Positions 6,913 through 21,340 of a stretch of 64,000 nucleotides of DNA are shown here, piece by piece. The number at the start of each line of letters is the position of its first letter. Position 1 is the stretch's first letter. The notes below the pieces were generated by a model. That model was not told the DNA's origin. It searched no databases and was given only the letters and a program-made list of their open reading frames with translations. Location of the stretch: positions 558,605 to 622,604 of the forward strand of contig NZ_JAHHZF010000002.1 of assembly GCF_018729455.1 (NCBI RefSeq). Reading direction: 5' to 3'. A program made the translations under genes and the position numbers. The DNA comes from Prosthecodimorpha staleyi (GTDB lineage: Bacteria > Pseudomonadota > Alphaproteobacteria > Rhizobiales > Ancalomicrobiaceae).

Positions 6913-7968
6913 TCAGACGGCGTCGACCAGGGCCACGAAACGATCCACCTCGGCGGGCTCGGTCCGGAAGCTGGTCACCAGCCGGTAGAGCACTTCGCCC
7001 GGCCGCGGGCGGTCCTCGGCGGCGAGCCCGCCCGCCGGCCATTCGTAGAAGGTCGCGCCCTCGGTGCGCAGTGCGGCGGCGGTGGCCGGCGCCATGAAGG
7101 CGAACACCTCGTTGGCCTGGGGCGCCCAGGCGAGCCGGGCCGCGGCCGTCCCGTCGAGACCGGCCGCCAGCCGCGCCGCCATGGCGTTGGCATGGTCGGC
7201 GAGATCGAGCCAGTGCTCGCCGTCGAGCCAGGCGTCGAACTGGGCGGCGACGAAGCGGTGCTTGGAGACCAGTTGGGCGGCGCGCTTGCGCAGATAGCCG
7301 AGCGCCTCCTGGCGGGAGCGGTCGAACAGCACGATCGCTTCGGCCATCAGCGCCCCGCCCTTGGTGGCGCCGAAGGAGAGCACGTCGACGCCCGCCCGCC
7401 AGGTCAACGTCGAAGGCGCAACCTGCAGCGACGAGATTGCGTTGGCGAAGCGCGCGCCGTCCATATGCACGGCGATGTTGCGGTTCTTGACGATGCCGGC
7501 AAGTTCGGCGACCTCGTCGGCGGTATAGACTGTGCCGAGTTCGGTCGACTGGGTCAGCGACAACACCGCCGGCTGGACATGATGGACGACGCCGGCCGGC
7601 ATGGCGTCGAGCGCCTCGATCAGGCCGCGTGGATCGATCTTGCCGCGGGCTCCGGCCAGCCCGACCACCTTGGTGCCGGCGAAGAATTCCGGCGCGCCGC
7701 ATTCGTCGACATTCAGATGCGCGTCGCGATGGGCCAGGATCGCCCCCCAGGGCGGCGCGAAGGCGGCCGTCGCCAGTGCGTTGGCGGCAGTCCCGGTGGC
7801 GACCAGGAACACCGCGACGTCGCGCTCGAACAGGTCCGACATCCGGGCTTCCAGCCGCCGCGTGATCTCGTCATTGCCATAGGCCGGCGCCGGCCCCTCA
7901 TTGGCGGCGACCAGCGCCGCCATCACGGCTTCGGAGGCTCCCGCCCAATTGTCGGATGCGAAGATCAT
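6913..7968 (-). CDS. ltaE: Low-specificity L-threonine aldolase
   Basis: PLP enzyme (fold type I, beta-eliminating lyase family) that cleaves L-threonine and L-allo-threonine to glycine and acetaldehyde. The 351 residues match the family in length and order: FASDNWAGA at the start, YGNDEITRRLE, VATGTAANALA, HMDGARFANA (PLP-ring aspartate) and SFGATKGG with the Schiff-base lysine near residue 204. The single gene is followed 130 bp later by the chaperone-like unit on the same strand, and gltB is divergent on the other side. Confidence 0.93.
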   Translation of the reverse strand: MIFASDNWAGASEAVMAALVAANEGPAPAYGNDEITRRLEARMSDLFERDVAVFLVATGTAANALATAAFAPPWGAILAHRDAHLNVDECGAPEFFAGTKVVGLAGARGKIDPRGLIEALDAMPAGVVHHVQPAVLSLTQSTELGTVYTADEVAELAGIVKNRNIAVHMDGARFANAISSLQVAPSTLTWRAGVDVLSFGATKGGALMAEAIVLFDRSRQEALGYLRKRAAQLVSKHRFVAAQFDAWLDGEHWLDLADHANAMAARLAAGLDGTAAARLAWAPQANEVFAFMAPATAAALRTEGATFYEWPAGGLAAEDRPRPGEVLYRLVTSFRTEPAEVDRFVALVDAV

Positions 7969-8674
7969 GCGCAGTCCCTCGTCTCGATCGCGGCGGTACA
8001 GCTAGCGCATGTTCCAGGCCGGCGAAATCGCCCGGGCGAAAGAAGTGCCGCGGATGTCTGCGGAACAGGGATTTTCGCCGCCGCGGTCCGGCCGCTCGGA
8101 TCGGCGCCGATGCATCGTCTGGCGGCAGAGTGCTGCCTCGGTACGCGCCGCGCTGCAAACCGACCGCCGGTTTCGGCAATATTCTTGCGTTCGGATGCGG
8201 CAATTTTTCCGTTTAGGACGCGAAAGCCGCTGGTCGTCGCAAGAAAGATAGGCATCGGCAGAGATTGCGCCTTGCAGGGCGCCGGGAATTCTGGCATGGT
8301 CGGCGCGGATAGGACAGTAATGCTGTCCAATCTGGCCGACAAGCTGGGGCAGGCTGCCGGCCGGAAGTGGGGCATTCAACTCCACCGGAAACCCTGCTAT
8401 CGGGTTGCCGGTGGTTCGGTCGCGCGAAGACGCCGTCAAGAGCGGGGACGCGACCAGTCCGGCCGATGCGGGACTGCCTGCGCGCCGGATACCGTCGACC
8501 TTCCGAAATACCGGCGCGGCCGGCATCGACCGCCAGACGCTCGGGTCCCTCGACGGACCGGCGGCGGGCGGAGACGCCGACCGCGAAGGAGTGTGCCCGG
8601 AACTTGCATGGTGTGAGACGACGCCGCCACCGGCCGACGGCCGCGCGGCAGACAAGAGAGACGAGGACGTTTCC
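7969..8674. other. Long divergent intergenic region between ltaE and gltB
   Basis: About 700 bp with open frames in several phases but none with a start site or family resemblance. It includes an A/T-richer patch at 8170-8215 with CGGCAAT repeated about 25 bases apart, and one perfect palindrome described separately. It presumably holds the promoters of both flanking genes. Confidence 0.5.
8312..8328. promoter_or_regulatory. 17-bp palindrome upstream of gltB
   Basis: GGACAGTAATGCTGTCC has perfect 6-bp arms around a five-base centre, about 350 bp before the gltB start. Its form suits a dimeric regulator; I cannot name one. It is not followed by a T-run, so it is not a terminator. Confidence 0.35.
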
Positions 8675-13447
<4,773 letters not shown>

Positions 13448-13536
13448 TCAGACGAGGGAGCCGTTCGCCGGCTCCCTCCGGCATCCCGAATTTGACCAGC
13501 GCCGCCTTGATGAGCGGGCGCGACGGGGACTGACTG

Positions 13537-14955
13537 ATGGGCAAGGTTACGGGGTTTCTCGAGATCGATCGCCAGGACCGCAAGTATCGGCCGGCGCATG
13601 ATCGCATCCGCAACTACCAGGAATTCGTGATCCCGCTGAGCGAGCAGGGAACGCGCGATCAGGCGGCGCGCTGCATGAATTGCGGCATCCCCTATTGCCA
13701 CACGGGTTGCCCGGTCAACAACCAGATCCCGGACTGGAACGACCTCGTCTATCACGGCGACTGGGAGGCCGCGGCGCGCAACCTCCACTCGACCAACAAC
13801 TTCCCGGAATTCACCGGCCGCGTCTGCCCGGCCCCGTGCGAGGCCTCCTGCACGCTCAACCTGATGGACACGCCCGTGACCATCAAGACGATCGAGTGCT
13901 CGGTCGCCGACCGCGCCTGGGAAGAAGGCTGGGTCAAGCCGGAACTGCCGAAGCGCAAGACCGGCAAGAAGGTCGCCGTGATCGGCTCCGGCCCGGCCGG
14001 CCTCGCCGCCGCCCAGCAGCTCGCCCGCGCCGGCCACGAGGTCCATCTCTACGAGAAGAACGCCAAGGCCGGCGGTTTGCTGCGCTACGGTATCCCGGAC
14101 TTCAAGCTCGAGAAGACCGTGATCGACCGCCGCGTGACCCAGATGGAGGCCGAGGGCGTCGTCTTCCACTACAACGTCAATGTCGGCGTCGACCTGAAGG
14201 TCGACGAGCTGAAGGCAACCCACGATGCCGTGCTGCTGACCGGCGGCGCCGAGAAGCCGCGCGACCTGCCGATCCCGGGCCGCGAGCTCGACGGCGTGCA
14301 TTTCGCCATGGAGTTCCTGCCGCAGCAGAACCGCCGCGTCTCCCACGAGCCGGTCGGCAATGTCGAGCAGATCCTGGCCGGCGGCAAGCATGTGGTGGTG
14401 ATCGGCGGCGGCGATACCGGCTCGGACTGCATCGGCACCTCGGTGCGCCAGGGCGCCCTGTCGGTGACCCAGCTCGAAATCATGCCGAAGCCGCCCGAGA
14501 AGGAGAACAAGCTCCTGAACTGGCCGAACTGGCCTCTGAAGCTGCGCACCTCCTCCTCGCATGAGGAGGGCGCCGAGCGGCAGTTCTCGGTGCTGACCGA
14601 ACGCTTCGAGGGCGAGAACGGCCGCGTCAAGGCGCTGCACTGCATCGAGGTCGACGCCAAGATGCAGAAGGTTCCGGGCAGCGAGTTCGTGCTCAAGGCC
14701 GACCTCGTCCTGCTCGCCATGGGCTTCGTCGCGCCGGTGGCGGAGGGGCTGGTCACCGAGATCGGCGTCGCCCGCGACGGCCGCGGCAACGTGCAGGCGA
14801 CCGAAGAGGACTACAAGACTTCGGTCGACAAGGTCTGGGCCGCCGGCGACATGCGGCGCGGCCAGTCGCTGGTCGTCTGGGCGATCCGCGAGGGTCGGCA
14901 GGCCGCCCGCTCGATCGACCTCGCCCTGATGGGCAAGTCCGAACTGCCACGCTGA
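13537..14955 (+). CDS. gltD: Glutamate synthase small subunit
   Basis: FAD-dependent NADPH-oxidising subunit of GOGAT, passing electrons through 4Fe-4S clusters to the large subunit. It has 472 residues. The N-terminal cysteine sets [13 protein letters not shown] (from residue 46) and CPAPCEASC (near residue 98) bind the two clusters; the FAD motif [12 protein letters not shown] is near residue 148 and the NADPH motif [12 protein letters not shown] near residue 288. The C-terminal [18 protein letters not shown] is the second FAD contact. It lies 89 bp after gltB and ends in a terminator, so gltBD is a self-contained operon. Confidence 0.97.
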   Translation: MGKVTGFLEIDRQDRKYRPAHDRIRNYQEFVIPLSEQGTRDQAARCMNCGIPYCHTGCPVNNQIPDWNDLVYHGDWEAAARNLHSTNNFPEFTGRVCPAPCEASCTLNLMDTPVTIKTIECSVADRAWEEGWVKPELPKRKTGKKVAVIGSGPAGLAAAQQLARAGHEVHLYEKNAKAGGLLRYGIPDFKLEKTVIDRRVTQMEAEGVVFHYNVNVGVDLKVDELKATHDAVLLTGGAEKPRDLPIPGRELDGVHFAMEFLPQQNRRVSHEPVGNVEQILAGGKHVVVIGGGDTGSDCIGTSVRQGALSVTQLEIMPKPPEKENKLLNWPNWPLKLRTSSSHEEGAERQFSVLTERFEGENGRVKALHCIEVDAKMQKVPGSEFVLKADLVLLAMGFVAPVAEGLVTEIGVARDGRGNVQATEEDYKTSVDKVWAAGDMRRGQSLVVWAIREGRQAARSIDLALMGKSELPR

Positions 14956-15017
14956 TCCCGCTGCCGACCGGCCGGCAAGTCCCCGGCGGGTCGCGGAGTA
15001 AGTTGGAAGATATCATC

Positions 15018-15045
15018 AAGGCCCCGCTCCCCAGCGGGGCCTTTG
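15018..15045 (+). terminator. Terminator of gltBD
   Basis: AAGGCCCCGCT pairs over 11 bp with AGCGGGGCCTT around a CCCC loop, followed by TTTG. It is 60 bases past the gltD stop, before the convergent DUF459 gene. Confidence 0.8.
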
Positions 15046-15128
15046 TCATGCCGGGGCTGCAAAGGTCGGGCGGCAGGGATCGGATGGCGCGTTTCCGCCG
15101 AACCGGTCCGGCCTGGTCCGCCGCAGCC

Positions 15129-16550
15129 TCAGCGCGGGCGGCGCCAGCGGAAATCGTCGATCCGGCCGGTCGGCGCCTCGATGCTCTCGCCGCGCACGAA
15201 GCGGCGATAGAGCGGCGTCTCGGTGATCGGGAAGCCACCCGGCATCACGTCGGCGGGCTTCACCAGCGCGGGCGTCGGTGTCGGCGCGACAGTGACGATG
15301 CTGCCGGTCGCGCGCGCGCCGGGCGTCGTCGGCGGCGGACCGCCGGCAAGCTCCGTCTCGGCGTCGGCTGCGACCTGGCCGCTCAGGCTGACCACCGGGC
15401 CGATCTTCTTCCACGGCGCCGGCGGCAGCGGCGGCGGCGCGGCGAGGATGACCTCCTGCGGCAGCACCGGCGCGGCAGGCGCTTCCGGCAACGCGGGCTC
15501 GGGGGCCGGGGCCACGCCCTTCAGCTGATCGCGGATCGACTGCTCGACGAAGAAGGCGAGCTTGCGCTGGCCGGCGCGGTTGAAATGCGTGCCGTCGCCG
15601 GCCCTGAGCTTCTTTTCCTTGCCGTCCACGTCGGGACCCGAATAGGTGAAGTTGCCCTCGTCGTCGGTGAAGCCCGGCCAGATGTCGATGAAGGTCGCCC
15701 CGTTCGCCTCGACCAGTTGTTTGACGATGCCGTTGGTGACGCTCAGAAAGGCCGACAGGGTCGGCCGCTCCACCGGCGGCTGGCCGACCCAGTAGATCGG
15801 CTTGCCGGTCTCGCGCAGGGCCTTCAGGACGGCGCCGATACGCGCCCGGTAGGCGACCTCCCACTTGTCGGTCTTCAGGTCGTCGGTCTTCTGGCCGGTC
15901 TTGCGGTCGTAGAAGGACTGGCGATCGTTGATGCCGCTCATCACGACCAGGAAGTCGAAGCGCCCCTCCTGCAGCATGGTCGGCAGCTGGGCGAGGAAAT
16001 CATATTCGTCGTCGCGCACCAGGCTCAGCGAAGGCCGCGCCTTCGAGACGACCTTGACGGAGGGCGTATCCGCAAAAGCGACCTGAAGTCCGAGCGCGAG
16101 GCCGGCCGCCTGGCTGTCGCCGAGCACCAGCACCACCTGGGCATCCGCATCCTTGGGTTGCTCGATGATGCGCGGTTCCGGATTGGACACGCGCGGCCGC
16201 GGCGGCGGTGCAGCGGTCTCCGGCTGGCCGGGATAGCCGAAACCGCCGGGCGGGGCCGGATACTGTCCGGCCGGCGGCCGGTTGCCGATGCCGCCGGGCG
16301 GCGTCGGGGCTTGCTGCCGGCCCCCGCCGAACAGGAAGCGGAAGAAGCCGCCGCCGTCGTTCTGCGCCGCGGCGGGCGGCGGCGAGGCGAGCACCGAGAC
16401 GATTGCGAACAGGAGAACGGCGGCAAGCCGGAACAGGCCGCCCGTACGCCACGCGCGGGTCGCCGGACGGCCGGCGGCGCACCCGGCCACGCGCAACCGC
16501 AGCGCAGCGGTCACGGGTGCCGCAGGCATCGTCTCGGGCAGGATCGGCAT
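15129..16550 (-). CDS. Periplasmic SGNH-hydrolase-fold protein (DUF459)
   Basis: Exported protein of 473 residues with an SGNH/GDSL hydrolase fold. A hydrophobic signal segment runs over residues 38-62 and is followed by a Pro/Gly-rich linker (about residues 65-130). The catalytic domain begins at VVLVLGDSQAAG (nucleophile Ser in GDS, near residue 145), continues with SGINDRQSF (block III, Asn) and ends with DGTHFNRAGQRKL (Asp/His pair near 318-321). The C-terminal 110 residues are Pro/Ala-rich. Family members are thought to act on the cell envelope, for instance as O-acyl esterases; the substrate is not established. The start at 16550 has GGAGG eight bases upstream. It follows the lytic transglycosylase by 72 bp on the same strand, which fits a peptidoglycan role. 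Confidence 0.85.
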   Translation of the reverse strand: MPILPETMPAAPVTAALRLRVAGCAAGRPATRAWRTGGLFRLAAVLLFAIVSVLASPPPAAAQNDGGGFFRFLFGGGRQQAPTPPGGIGNRPPAGQYPAPPGGFGYPGQPETAAPPPRPRVSNPEPRIIEQPKDADAQVVLVLGDSQAAGLALGLQVAFADTPSVKVVSKARPSLSLVRDDEYDFLAQLPTMLQEGRFDFLVVMSGINDRQSFYDRKTGQKTDDLKTDKWEVAYRARIGAVLKALRETGKPIYWVGQPPVERPTLSAFLSVTNGIVKQLVEANGATFIDIWPGFTDDEGNFTYSGPDVDGKEKKLRAGDGTHFNRAGQRKLAFFVEQSIRDQLKGVAPAPEPALPEAPAAPVLPQEVILAAPPPLPPAPWKKIGPVVSLSGQVAADAETELAGGPPPTTPGARATGSIVTVAPTPTPALVKPADVMPGGFPITETPLYRRFVRGESIEAPTGRIDDFRWRRPR

Positions 16551-16622
16551 CGGGCGGACCTCCGGGCAGCAGCGGACGCGGCCGAACCGGCGGCGCGCCT
16601 CCTCCCCCCAACAGGCACCAGT

Positions 16623-17957
16623 CTAGCCGCCGCGGAGCCGTTTGAGAACCTTGTCGGAGGGGAAGCCGTCGGCGGGCGTCATGCCGACCGAGCGCTGCCA
16701 GGCCTGGACGGCGGCCTGGGTCTTGTCGCCGACGCGGCCGTCCGTTCCGCCCGTGTCGAAGCCGAGCTGGGTCAGGCGGGTCTGCAGTTCCTGCGCCTCC
16801 TCCAGGCTCAACTGGCGCTCGTCGGTCGGCCATGGCTGCACGAAGGGACCGCCGCCGCGAATCCGGTCGGCCAGATGGCCGATCGCCAGCGCGTATTTGG
16901 TCGACGGATTGTAGGAGCGCAGTGCGTAGAGATTCTGCAGATACATGAAGGCCGGTCCGTTGACCCCCGCCGGCACGGCGAGGCGGGCCTTGTCGTCTTC
17001 GCGCGGGAAGGGTTCGCCGGAAACGCGCGTCACGCCGAGCGCCTTCCACTGGGCGACCGTCTTGATCAGCTTGCCGTCGGCGAGACCGGCATTGAAGGTC
17101 GGCGGCAGCTTGACCTCGTAACCCCAGGTCTCGCCGCGCCGGAACTTGCCGCGCTCGACCAGATAGCGCGCCGTGCCCGCCAGCGCGTCGTCGGGCTTGC
17201 CGAACGGACTGATCCGGCCATCGCGATCGAAATCGACGCCCATGTTGAGCCACACCTCGGGCATCCACTGGGTATGCCCCATGGCGCCGGCCCAGGACCC
17301 GACCATGTCGGCCGGCGTCGCCCAGCCGCGATCGACGATGATCAGCGCGTTGATCAGCTCCTGTTCCCAGTAGCTGCGCCGGCGCGCGTCGCCCCAGGCC
17401 AGCGCGGCGAGGCAGGGGATCACCGGGCGCATCCATTTGGTGTTCACGGCCACGTCGCCGAAGGCCGATTCCATGCCCCACAGCGCGCACAGCATGAAGC
17501 GGTCGACGCCGTAGACCTGCTCGATGCGGCCGAACAGCTCCGCATACTGCTTGACCCGCTCGCGGCCGGTATTGATGCGCCATTCGTTGACCCGGCGGTT
17601 CAGGTAGCGCCAGATCGGCTCCTGCACCTCGGGCTGGGACTTGTCGAACTCGAACACCTTGGTGTCCGGCTGGGTCTGGCTCATGACCCAATCGTACATT
17701 TCCCCGCGCACGCCCTTGGCGGTCGCCCGCGACTTGAACACCTGAACCCACTGGGCGAATTCATAGTTCGACGTCTGGCCCCATGCCGGGCCACCAAAAC
17801 CGGCCGCGGCCACCGCGCCGAAGCCGCCGGCCAGCACGGTGCGCCGCGACGGCGCGCCCATGCGGACACCCAAGGAGGGCGCCATGGCATCGGCGTCAAA
17901 GGAATTCGCGTCGTCCATCGGGCGCAAGGCACCGAGCGGTGGGCGGTTGGCGGTCAT
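16623..17957 (-). CDS. Lytic murein transglycosylase, MltB family, with peptidoglycan-binding domain
   Basis: Periplasmic muramidase-type enzyme that cleaves the MurNAc-GlcNAc bond with formation of anhydroMurNAc. The 444-residue protein has a twin-arginine-like leader (SRRTVLAGGFG), an SLT_2/MltB domain (about residues 60-350) with the catalytic glutamate near residue 163 in WGMESAFGD, and a C-terminal PG_binding_1 domain (ELQTRLTQLGFDTGGTDGR to VGMTPADGFPS). ATG 17957 is preferred because GAGGAG lies six bases upstream; the ATG two codons earlier at 17963 abuts that site. It leads a probable two-gene unit with the DUF459 hydrolase. A near-CtrA-box lies about 90 bp upstream. Confidence 0.92.
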   Translation of the reverse strand: MTANRPPLGALRPMDDANSFDADAMAPSLGVRMGAPSRRTVLAGGFGAVAAAGFGGPAWGQTSNYEFAQWVQVFKSRATAKGVRGEMYDWVMSQTQPDTKVFEFDKSQPEVQEPIWRYLNRRVNEWRINTGRERVKQYAELFGRIEQVYGVDRFMLCALWGMESAFGDVAVNTKWMRPVIPCLAALAWGDARRRSYWEQELINALIIVDRGWATPADMVGSWAGAMGHTQWMPEVWLNMGVDFDRDGRISPFGKPDDALAGTARYLVERGKFRRGETWGYEVKLPPTFNAGLADGKLIKTVAQWKALGVTRVSGEPFPREDDKARLAVPAGVNGPAFMYLQNLYALRSYNPSTKYALAIGHLADRIRGGGPFVQPWPTDERQLSLEEAQELQTRLTQLGFDTGGTDGRVGDKTQAAVQAWQRSVGMTPADGFPSDKVLKRLRGG

Positions 17958-18278
17958 GGTCATCTCCTCGCAGCGGCGGGGCGCGGCGGGGCACCCGGAT
18001 CGGATCCCCGCATCTTCCGTCGAAGCTAGGGCCGGATACGGTTAACGTCGTCCTAATGATGAATGTAATGCGCACCCGCGCGCTCGAAAAGGCCCGGATG
18101 TCTGACGCGCCCGGATCGGGCAAACCGCAGTGCCGGCTTGCGCGTTTCCGTCGGGCGTGGCTGCTCTTGCAGGTCTTCGAACGATCGAATAGGGCAGGAT
18201 GACGGTCATGTTCGTGCCGCAAGCGGCGGCTAGTGCACCGTCGCTGCACGTTCGGGCGGCCATTCGAAAGCAGGCTCC
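17958..18278. other. Divergent intergenic region between the transglycosylase and galU
   Basis: About 320 bp without a gene. At 18041-18056 the minus strand reads TTAG-N7-TTAAC, one base away from the full CtrA site TTAA-N7-TTAAC, inside a locally A/T-rich patch. No other motif was recognised. Confidence 0.4.
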
Positions 18279-19154
18279 ATGTCCAAACCGATTCGCAAAG
18301 CCGTATTTCCCGTCGCCGGTCTCGGCACGCGCTTCCTGCCGGCCACCAAGGCCGTGCCGAAGGAGATGCTGACCGTCGTCGACCGCCCGGTCATCCAATA
18401 CATCGTCGACGAGGCCAGCGCCGCCGGCATCGAACATTTCATCTTCGTCACCGGCCGCAACAAGGCCGTCATCGAGGATCATTTCGATATCGCCTACGAG
18501 CTCGAGGCGACGCTGAAAAGCCGCAACAAGACCGCCGAACTGGAGCTTCTGTCGCGCTATCAGCCGCCCGCCGGCCAGACCAGCTTCACCCGCCAGCAAC
18601 TGCCGCTCGGCCTCGGCCATGCGGTCTGGTGCGCGCGCGACATCGTCGGCAACGAGCCCTTCGCGGTCCTGCTGCCCGACATGATCATGAAGGCGGAGAC
18701 CGGCTGCCTCGCGCAGATGATGCAGGTCTATGCCGAGACCGGCGGCAACGTCATCGCGGTCGAGGAATGCGACCCCGCCCTCGCCCACCAGTACGGCATC
18801 GTCGGCGTCGGCGAGAGCAAGGGCGCCGATGCCTTCGCGATCACCAGCATGGTCGAGAAGCCGCCGAAGGGCACCGCGCCGTCCAACCGCTTCATCTCCG
18901 GCCGCTACATCCTGCAGCCCGAGATCTTCGACCACCTCTCGCGCCACGAGAAGGGCGCCGGCGGCGAGATCCAGCTGACCGACGCGATGATCCGCCTGAT
19001 GGCCGACCAGCCCTTCTGGGGCACGCGCTTCAACGGCGAGACCTACGATTGCGGCTCCAAGATCGGCTTCCTGGCCGCCAATGTCGCCTTCGGGCTGGAT
19101 CGGCCGGAGCTGAACGCCGATTTCCGCAAGGAGATCGCGCGCCTGCTCGGCTGA
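18279..19154 (+). CDS. galU: UTP-glucose-1-phosphate uridylyltransferase
   Basis: Makes UDP-glucose from UTP and glucose-1-phosphate, the donor for exopolysaccharide, LPS core and periplasmic glucan synthesis. The 291 residues match GalU in length. The nucleotidyltransferase signature [18 protein letters not shown] lies at residues 14-31, the metal-binding Asp in LLPDMIM and the sugar-phosphate lysine in MVEKPPKG. The ATG follows GGCTCC with only a weak ribosome-binding site. The gene is divergent from the transglycosylase and convergent with the outer-membrane protein. Confidence 0.97.
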   Translation: MSKPIRKAVFPVAGLGTRFLPATKAVPKEMLTVVDRPVIQYIVDEASAAGIEHFIFVTGRNKAVIEDHFDIAYELEATLKSRNKTAELELLSRYQPPAGQTSFTRQQLPLGLGHAVWCARDIVGNEPFAVLLPDMIMKAETGCLAQMMQVYAETGGNVIAVEECDPALAHQYGIVGVGESKGADAFAITSMVEKPPKGTAPSNRFISGRYILQPEIFDHLSRHEKGAGGEIQLTDAMIRLMADQPFWGTRFNGETYDCGSKIGFLAANVAFGLDRPELNADFRKEIARLLG

Positions 19155-19181
19155 CCGCCCGGCGCCGCACGACCCTCGACG

Positions 19182-19210
19182 CGCCGCTTCCGGACCTCGG
19201 GAGCGGCGTT
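19182..19210 (+). terminator. Hairpin between convergent galU and the beta-barrel gene
   Basis: CGCCGCT pairs with AGCGGCG, with an inner CCG/CGG extension, followed by TTGT. It is 28 bp after the galU stop; the short U-run makes it a moderate candidate. Confidence 0.4.
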
Positions 19211-19248
19211 GTCATGTCCGGAGCCGCAAACCAATCGGCACGCGATCG

Positions 19249-21081
19249 CTACTTCTGCAGCCGCAGTCCGATGGTGACGGTGCCGACATCGTAGTCGGAG
19301 CCGGCCGTCGTGGAATGGAACCGGTCATACTGCGTGCGCAGGAAGGCCTGGACGTTCGGATTGAAGCTCCAGGTCAGCGCGGCCTTGGCGGTCGAACTGC
19401 GCTCCTCCAGGGGCAGGCCCTGATAGCGGCGGTCGGTCGCCGAAAGTCCGGCCTCCGCCGCCATCTGGCGACCGAGCTGCTGGTTGACCGTGACGCCCAG
19501 CGTGCGCGCGATCGAGCCCGGCGACCCGGCCAGCGTGGTCGGCTCGAACGCGGTCTTGGCGGTCAGCGTCACCCGCGTCAGCCGGGTCGGCGACCAGATC
19601 AGCGAGCCGTCGAGGGTCGCCCCCGCGAGATCGCCGAGCTTCGGTCCCGCCGGGCTTTCGCTCGCCCATCCGGCCGAGAGGTCGCCGCGCAGGATCGGCC
19701 CGAAATCGAGCTCGGCACCCGCCTTGACGGCGCGCCCGTCGGCGTCACGCAGCTTGGCTGCCGCCGGCTCGACATAGCTGCGCCGGCTGGCCTGGACCTC
19801 GACATAGGGCGTCACCGCCGGCGACAGATGGAACCCGGTCCGGAGCGCGGCGATGACGCGGTCGTTGTCGCGCGAGGCGGCGTCGGCGATCGGGCCGCCG
19901 CCCTCCAGCGTGCCGCCGCTGTACCGGGTCGATTCCAGATCCGTCCGCAGGGTCAGGAAGATCAGGCCGGCATCGCGGGTGAAGCCTGCCGACCCGGTGA
20001 CGGTCGTGGCGGTCGACGGAACCGCCGTCCCGGACGGGTTCTCCGCGCTGCCGGAGGACTGGCGCGAGACCGCGTAGCCGGCCTTCAGATCGAGCCGCAT
20101 GCCGTCGGCCAGGTCGACCCGGCCGGCCGCCTTCAGATTGGCGCTCGGCTGGTCGAGGCTGCGGTCGGCCGGATAGGCCAGATAGCTGCCGCGCAGATCG
20201 AATTCGAGCGCATGGCGCGACCAGTCCGACGCCGCCCGCAGTTCCGGCGCCACGGACAGCACGGAGCCGGGCCGGCCGGTGGTGGAGGCTGCGGCGTTGC
20301 TGGTGCGGCCGACGCCGATCTCCAGCGCCGGCCGGAGCAGGAAGCCGCCGGCGCGGAAGCCCTGCTGGGCATAGGGCTCGTCCGTGTCGGCGAGCGGATC
20401 CTCGCCGGTCCGGCGCAGGCCGGGCGGAACCGGATCGGCCGGGGCGGCCGGTTCGGCGGCGCGCGCAGGCGTCGCCGGCCGCAGCGCGCCCGTTGTCGGG
20501 GCCCGCCGGTCAACGGCCCGGGTCGTCGTTGCCAGGCGTCCGTCTCGACCGCGTTGCGCTCCGGGCCCGGCGACGCCGGACGAGTTCGAGCCCGAAACGG
20601 GCAAGCCCGCCAAGTTCGCGGCGGTCGCGTTCGGGCCGGCAGTATCGGTGCGGGCCGAGCCGGGGCCCGCTGCGGCCGGACCGGCTCCCGTGCCTGAAAT
20701 CGGTGCCGCGGTACCGCCGCCGGCCGCCGGCACCGCGGCGCGCGCATCGGAAGCGCCCGGCGCGCCGGGGCCGGGGGACAGCGGATCGGCGGGTACGAGG
20801 CCCGGCGGATCGATCGGGGGGCCGAGCCAGTCGATCGTCGACCCCGGCGGATTGGTGCCAACGGTCGGGGGGCGCCGGCCGGCCGGCGCAGTTGATTCGC
20901 GACCGCGCGGGCGCGCGACGGCCGGCGTCCGCGCCGCAACCGGGTCCGTATCGCTGCGGAGCTGCTGCAGGCCGGGCGGCAACGCTCCGTCCGATCCGCG
21001 CAAGGGTGGCGCCCCCTGTGCGGCGGCGGCGCCGGCCGCGCCGACCAGCACCCAGATGACCGGAACGGATCGGCGCAACAT
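19249..21081 (-). CDS. Outer-membrane beta-barrel protein with long Pro/Ala/Gly-rich N-terminal region
   Basis: Exported protein of 610 residues. After a signal peptide (MLRRSVPVIWVLVGAAG, cleavage near AAAQ, residue 21) come about 220 low-complexity residues rich in Pro, Ala, Gly and Arg, probably disordered in the periplasm. From about residue 245 (FRAGGFLLRPALEIGVG) to the end the pattern of alternating hydrophobic residues, ending IGLRLQK, is that of a 14- to 18-strand outer-membrane barrel of the BBP2/DUF2320 kind. Some relatives sit in polysaccharide export loci. ATG 21081 gives the signal peptide at once; an in-frame ATG at 21165 has a better ribosome-binding site (AAGGAA) and would add 28 basic residues. 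Neighbours galU and kdsD supply sugar nucleotides for LPS and capsule. Confidence 0.75.
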   Translation of the reverse strand: MLRRSVPVIWVLVGAAGAAAAQGAPPLRGSDGALPPGLQQLRSDTDPVAARTPAVARPRGRESTAPAGRRPPTVGTNPPGSTIDWLGPPIDPPGLVPADPLSPGPGAPGASDARAAVPAAGGGTAAPISGTGAGPAAAGPGSARTDTAGPNATAANLAGLPVSGSNSSGVAGPGAQRGRDGRLATTTRAVDRRAPTTGALRPATPARAAEPAAPADPVPPGLRRTGEDPLADTDEPYAQQGFRAGGFLLRPALEIGVGRTSNAAASTTGRPGSVLSVAPELRAASDWSRHALEFDLRGSYLAYPADRSLDQPSANLKAAGRVDLADGMRLDLKAGYAVSRQSSGSAENPSGTAVPSTATTVTGSAGFTRDAGLIFLTLRTDLESTRYSGGTLEGGGPIADAASRDNDRVIAALRTGFHLSPAVTPYVEVQASRRSYVEPAAAKLRDADGRAVKAGAELDFGPILRGDLSAGWASESPAGPKLGDLAGATLDGSLIWSPTRLTRVTLTAKTAFEPTTLAGSPGSIARTLGVTVNQQLGRQMAAEAGLSATDRRYQGLPLEERSSTAKAALTWSFNPNVQAFLRTQYDRFHSTTAGSDYDVGTVTIGLRLQK

Positions 21082-21340
21082 CGCGGAAATCCGCCCTCTT
21101 TCCCTTTCGGCGCCGGGCGCCGGGCGCTTGCCGGGCGCCTTCCTTACCGGACCGTAAAGGGACATGGTTAAGGTTTCCTTGCCGGCCGCCCGGCCGGCCA
21201 GAGAGACGCGCTCCCGCGGCGGCCGGATCGGCGGGGTTGGCGCAGCCGGCAAACGTGCTAAAAGGCCGGCTGAGGTCGCCGGGGATCGGGACCGCCCGGC
21301 GGGCGGAACCCGACCCGGCCCAGGTGCCAGGAGAACGGGG

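Noticed and set aside
15003-18029. 1008-residue plus-strand frame over the DUF459 and transglycosylase genes
   Set aside because: Shadow; both minus-strand genes have clear domains.
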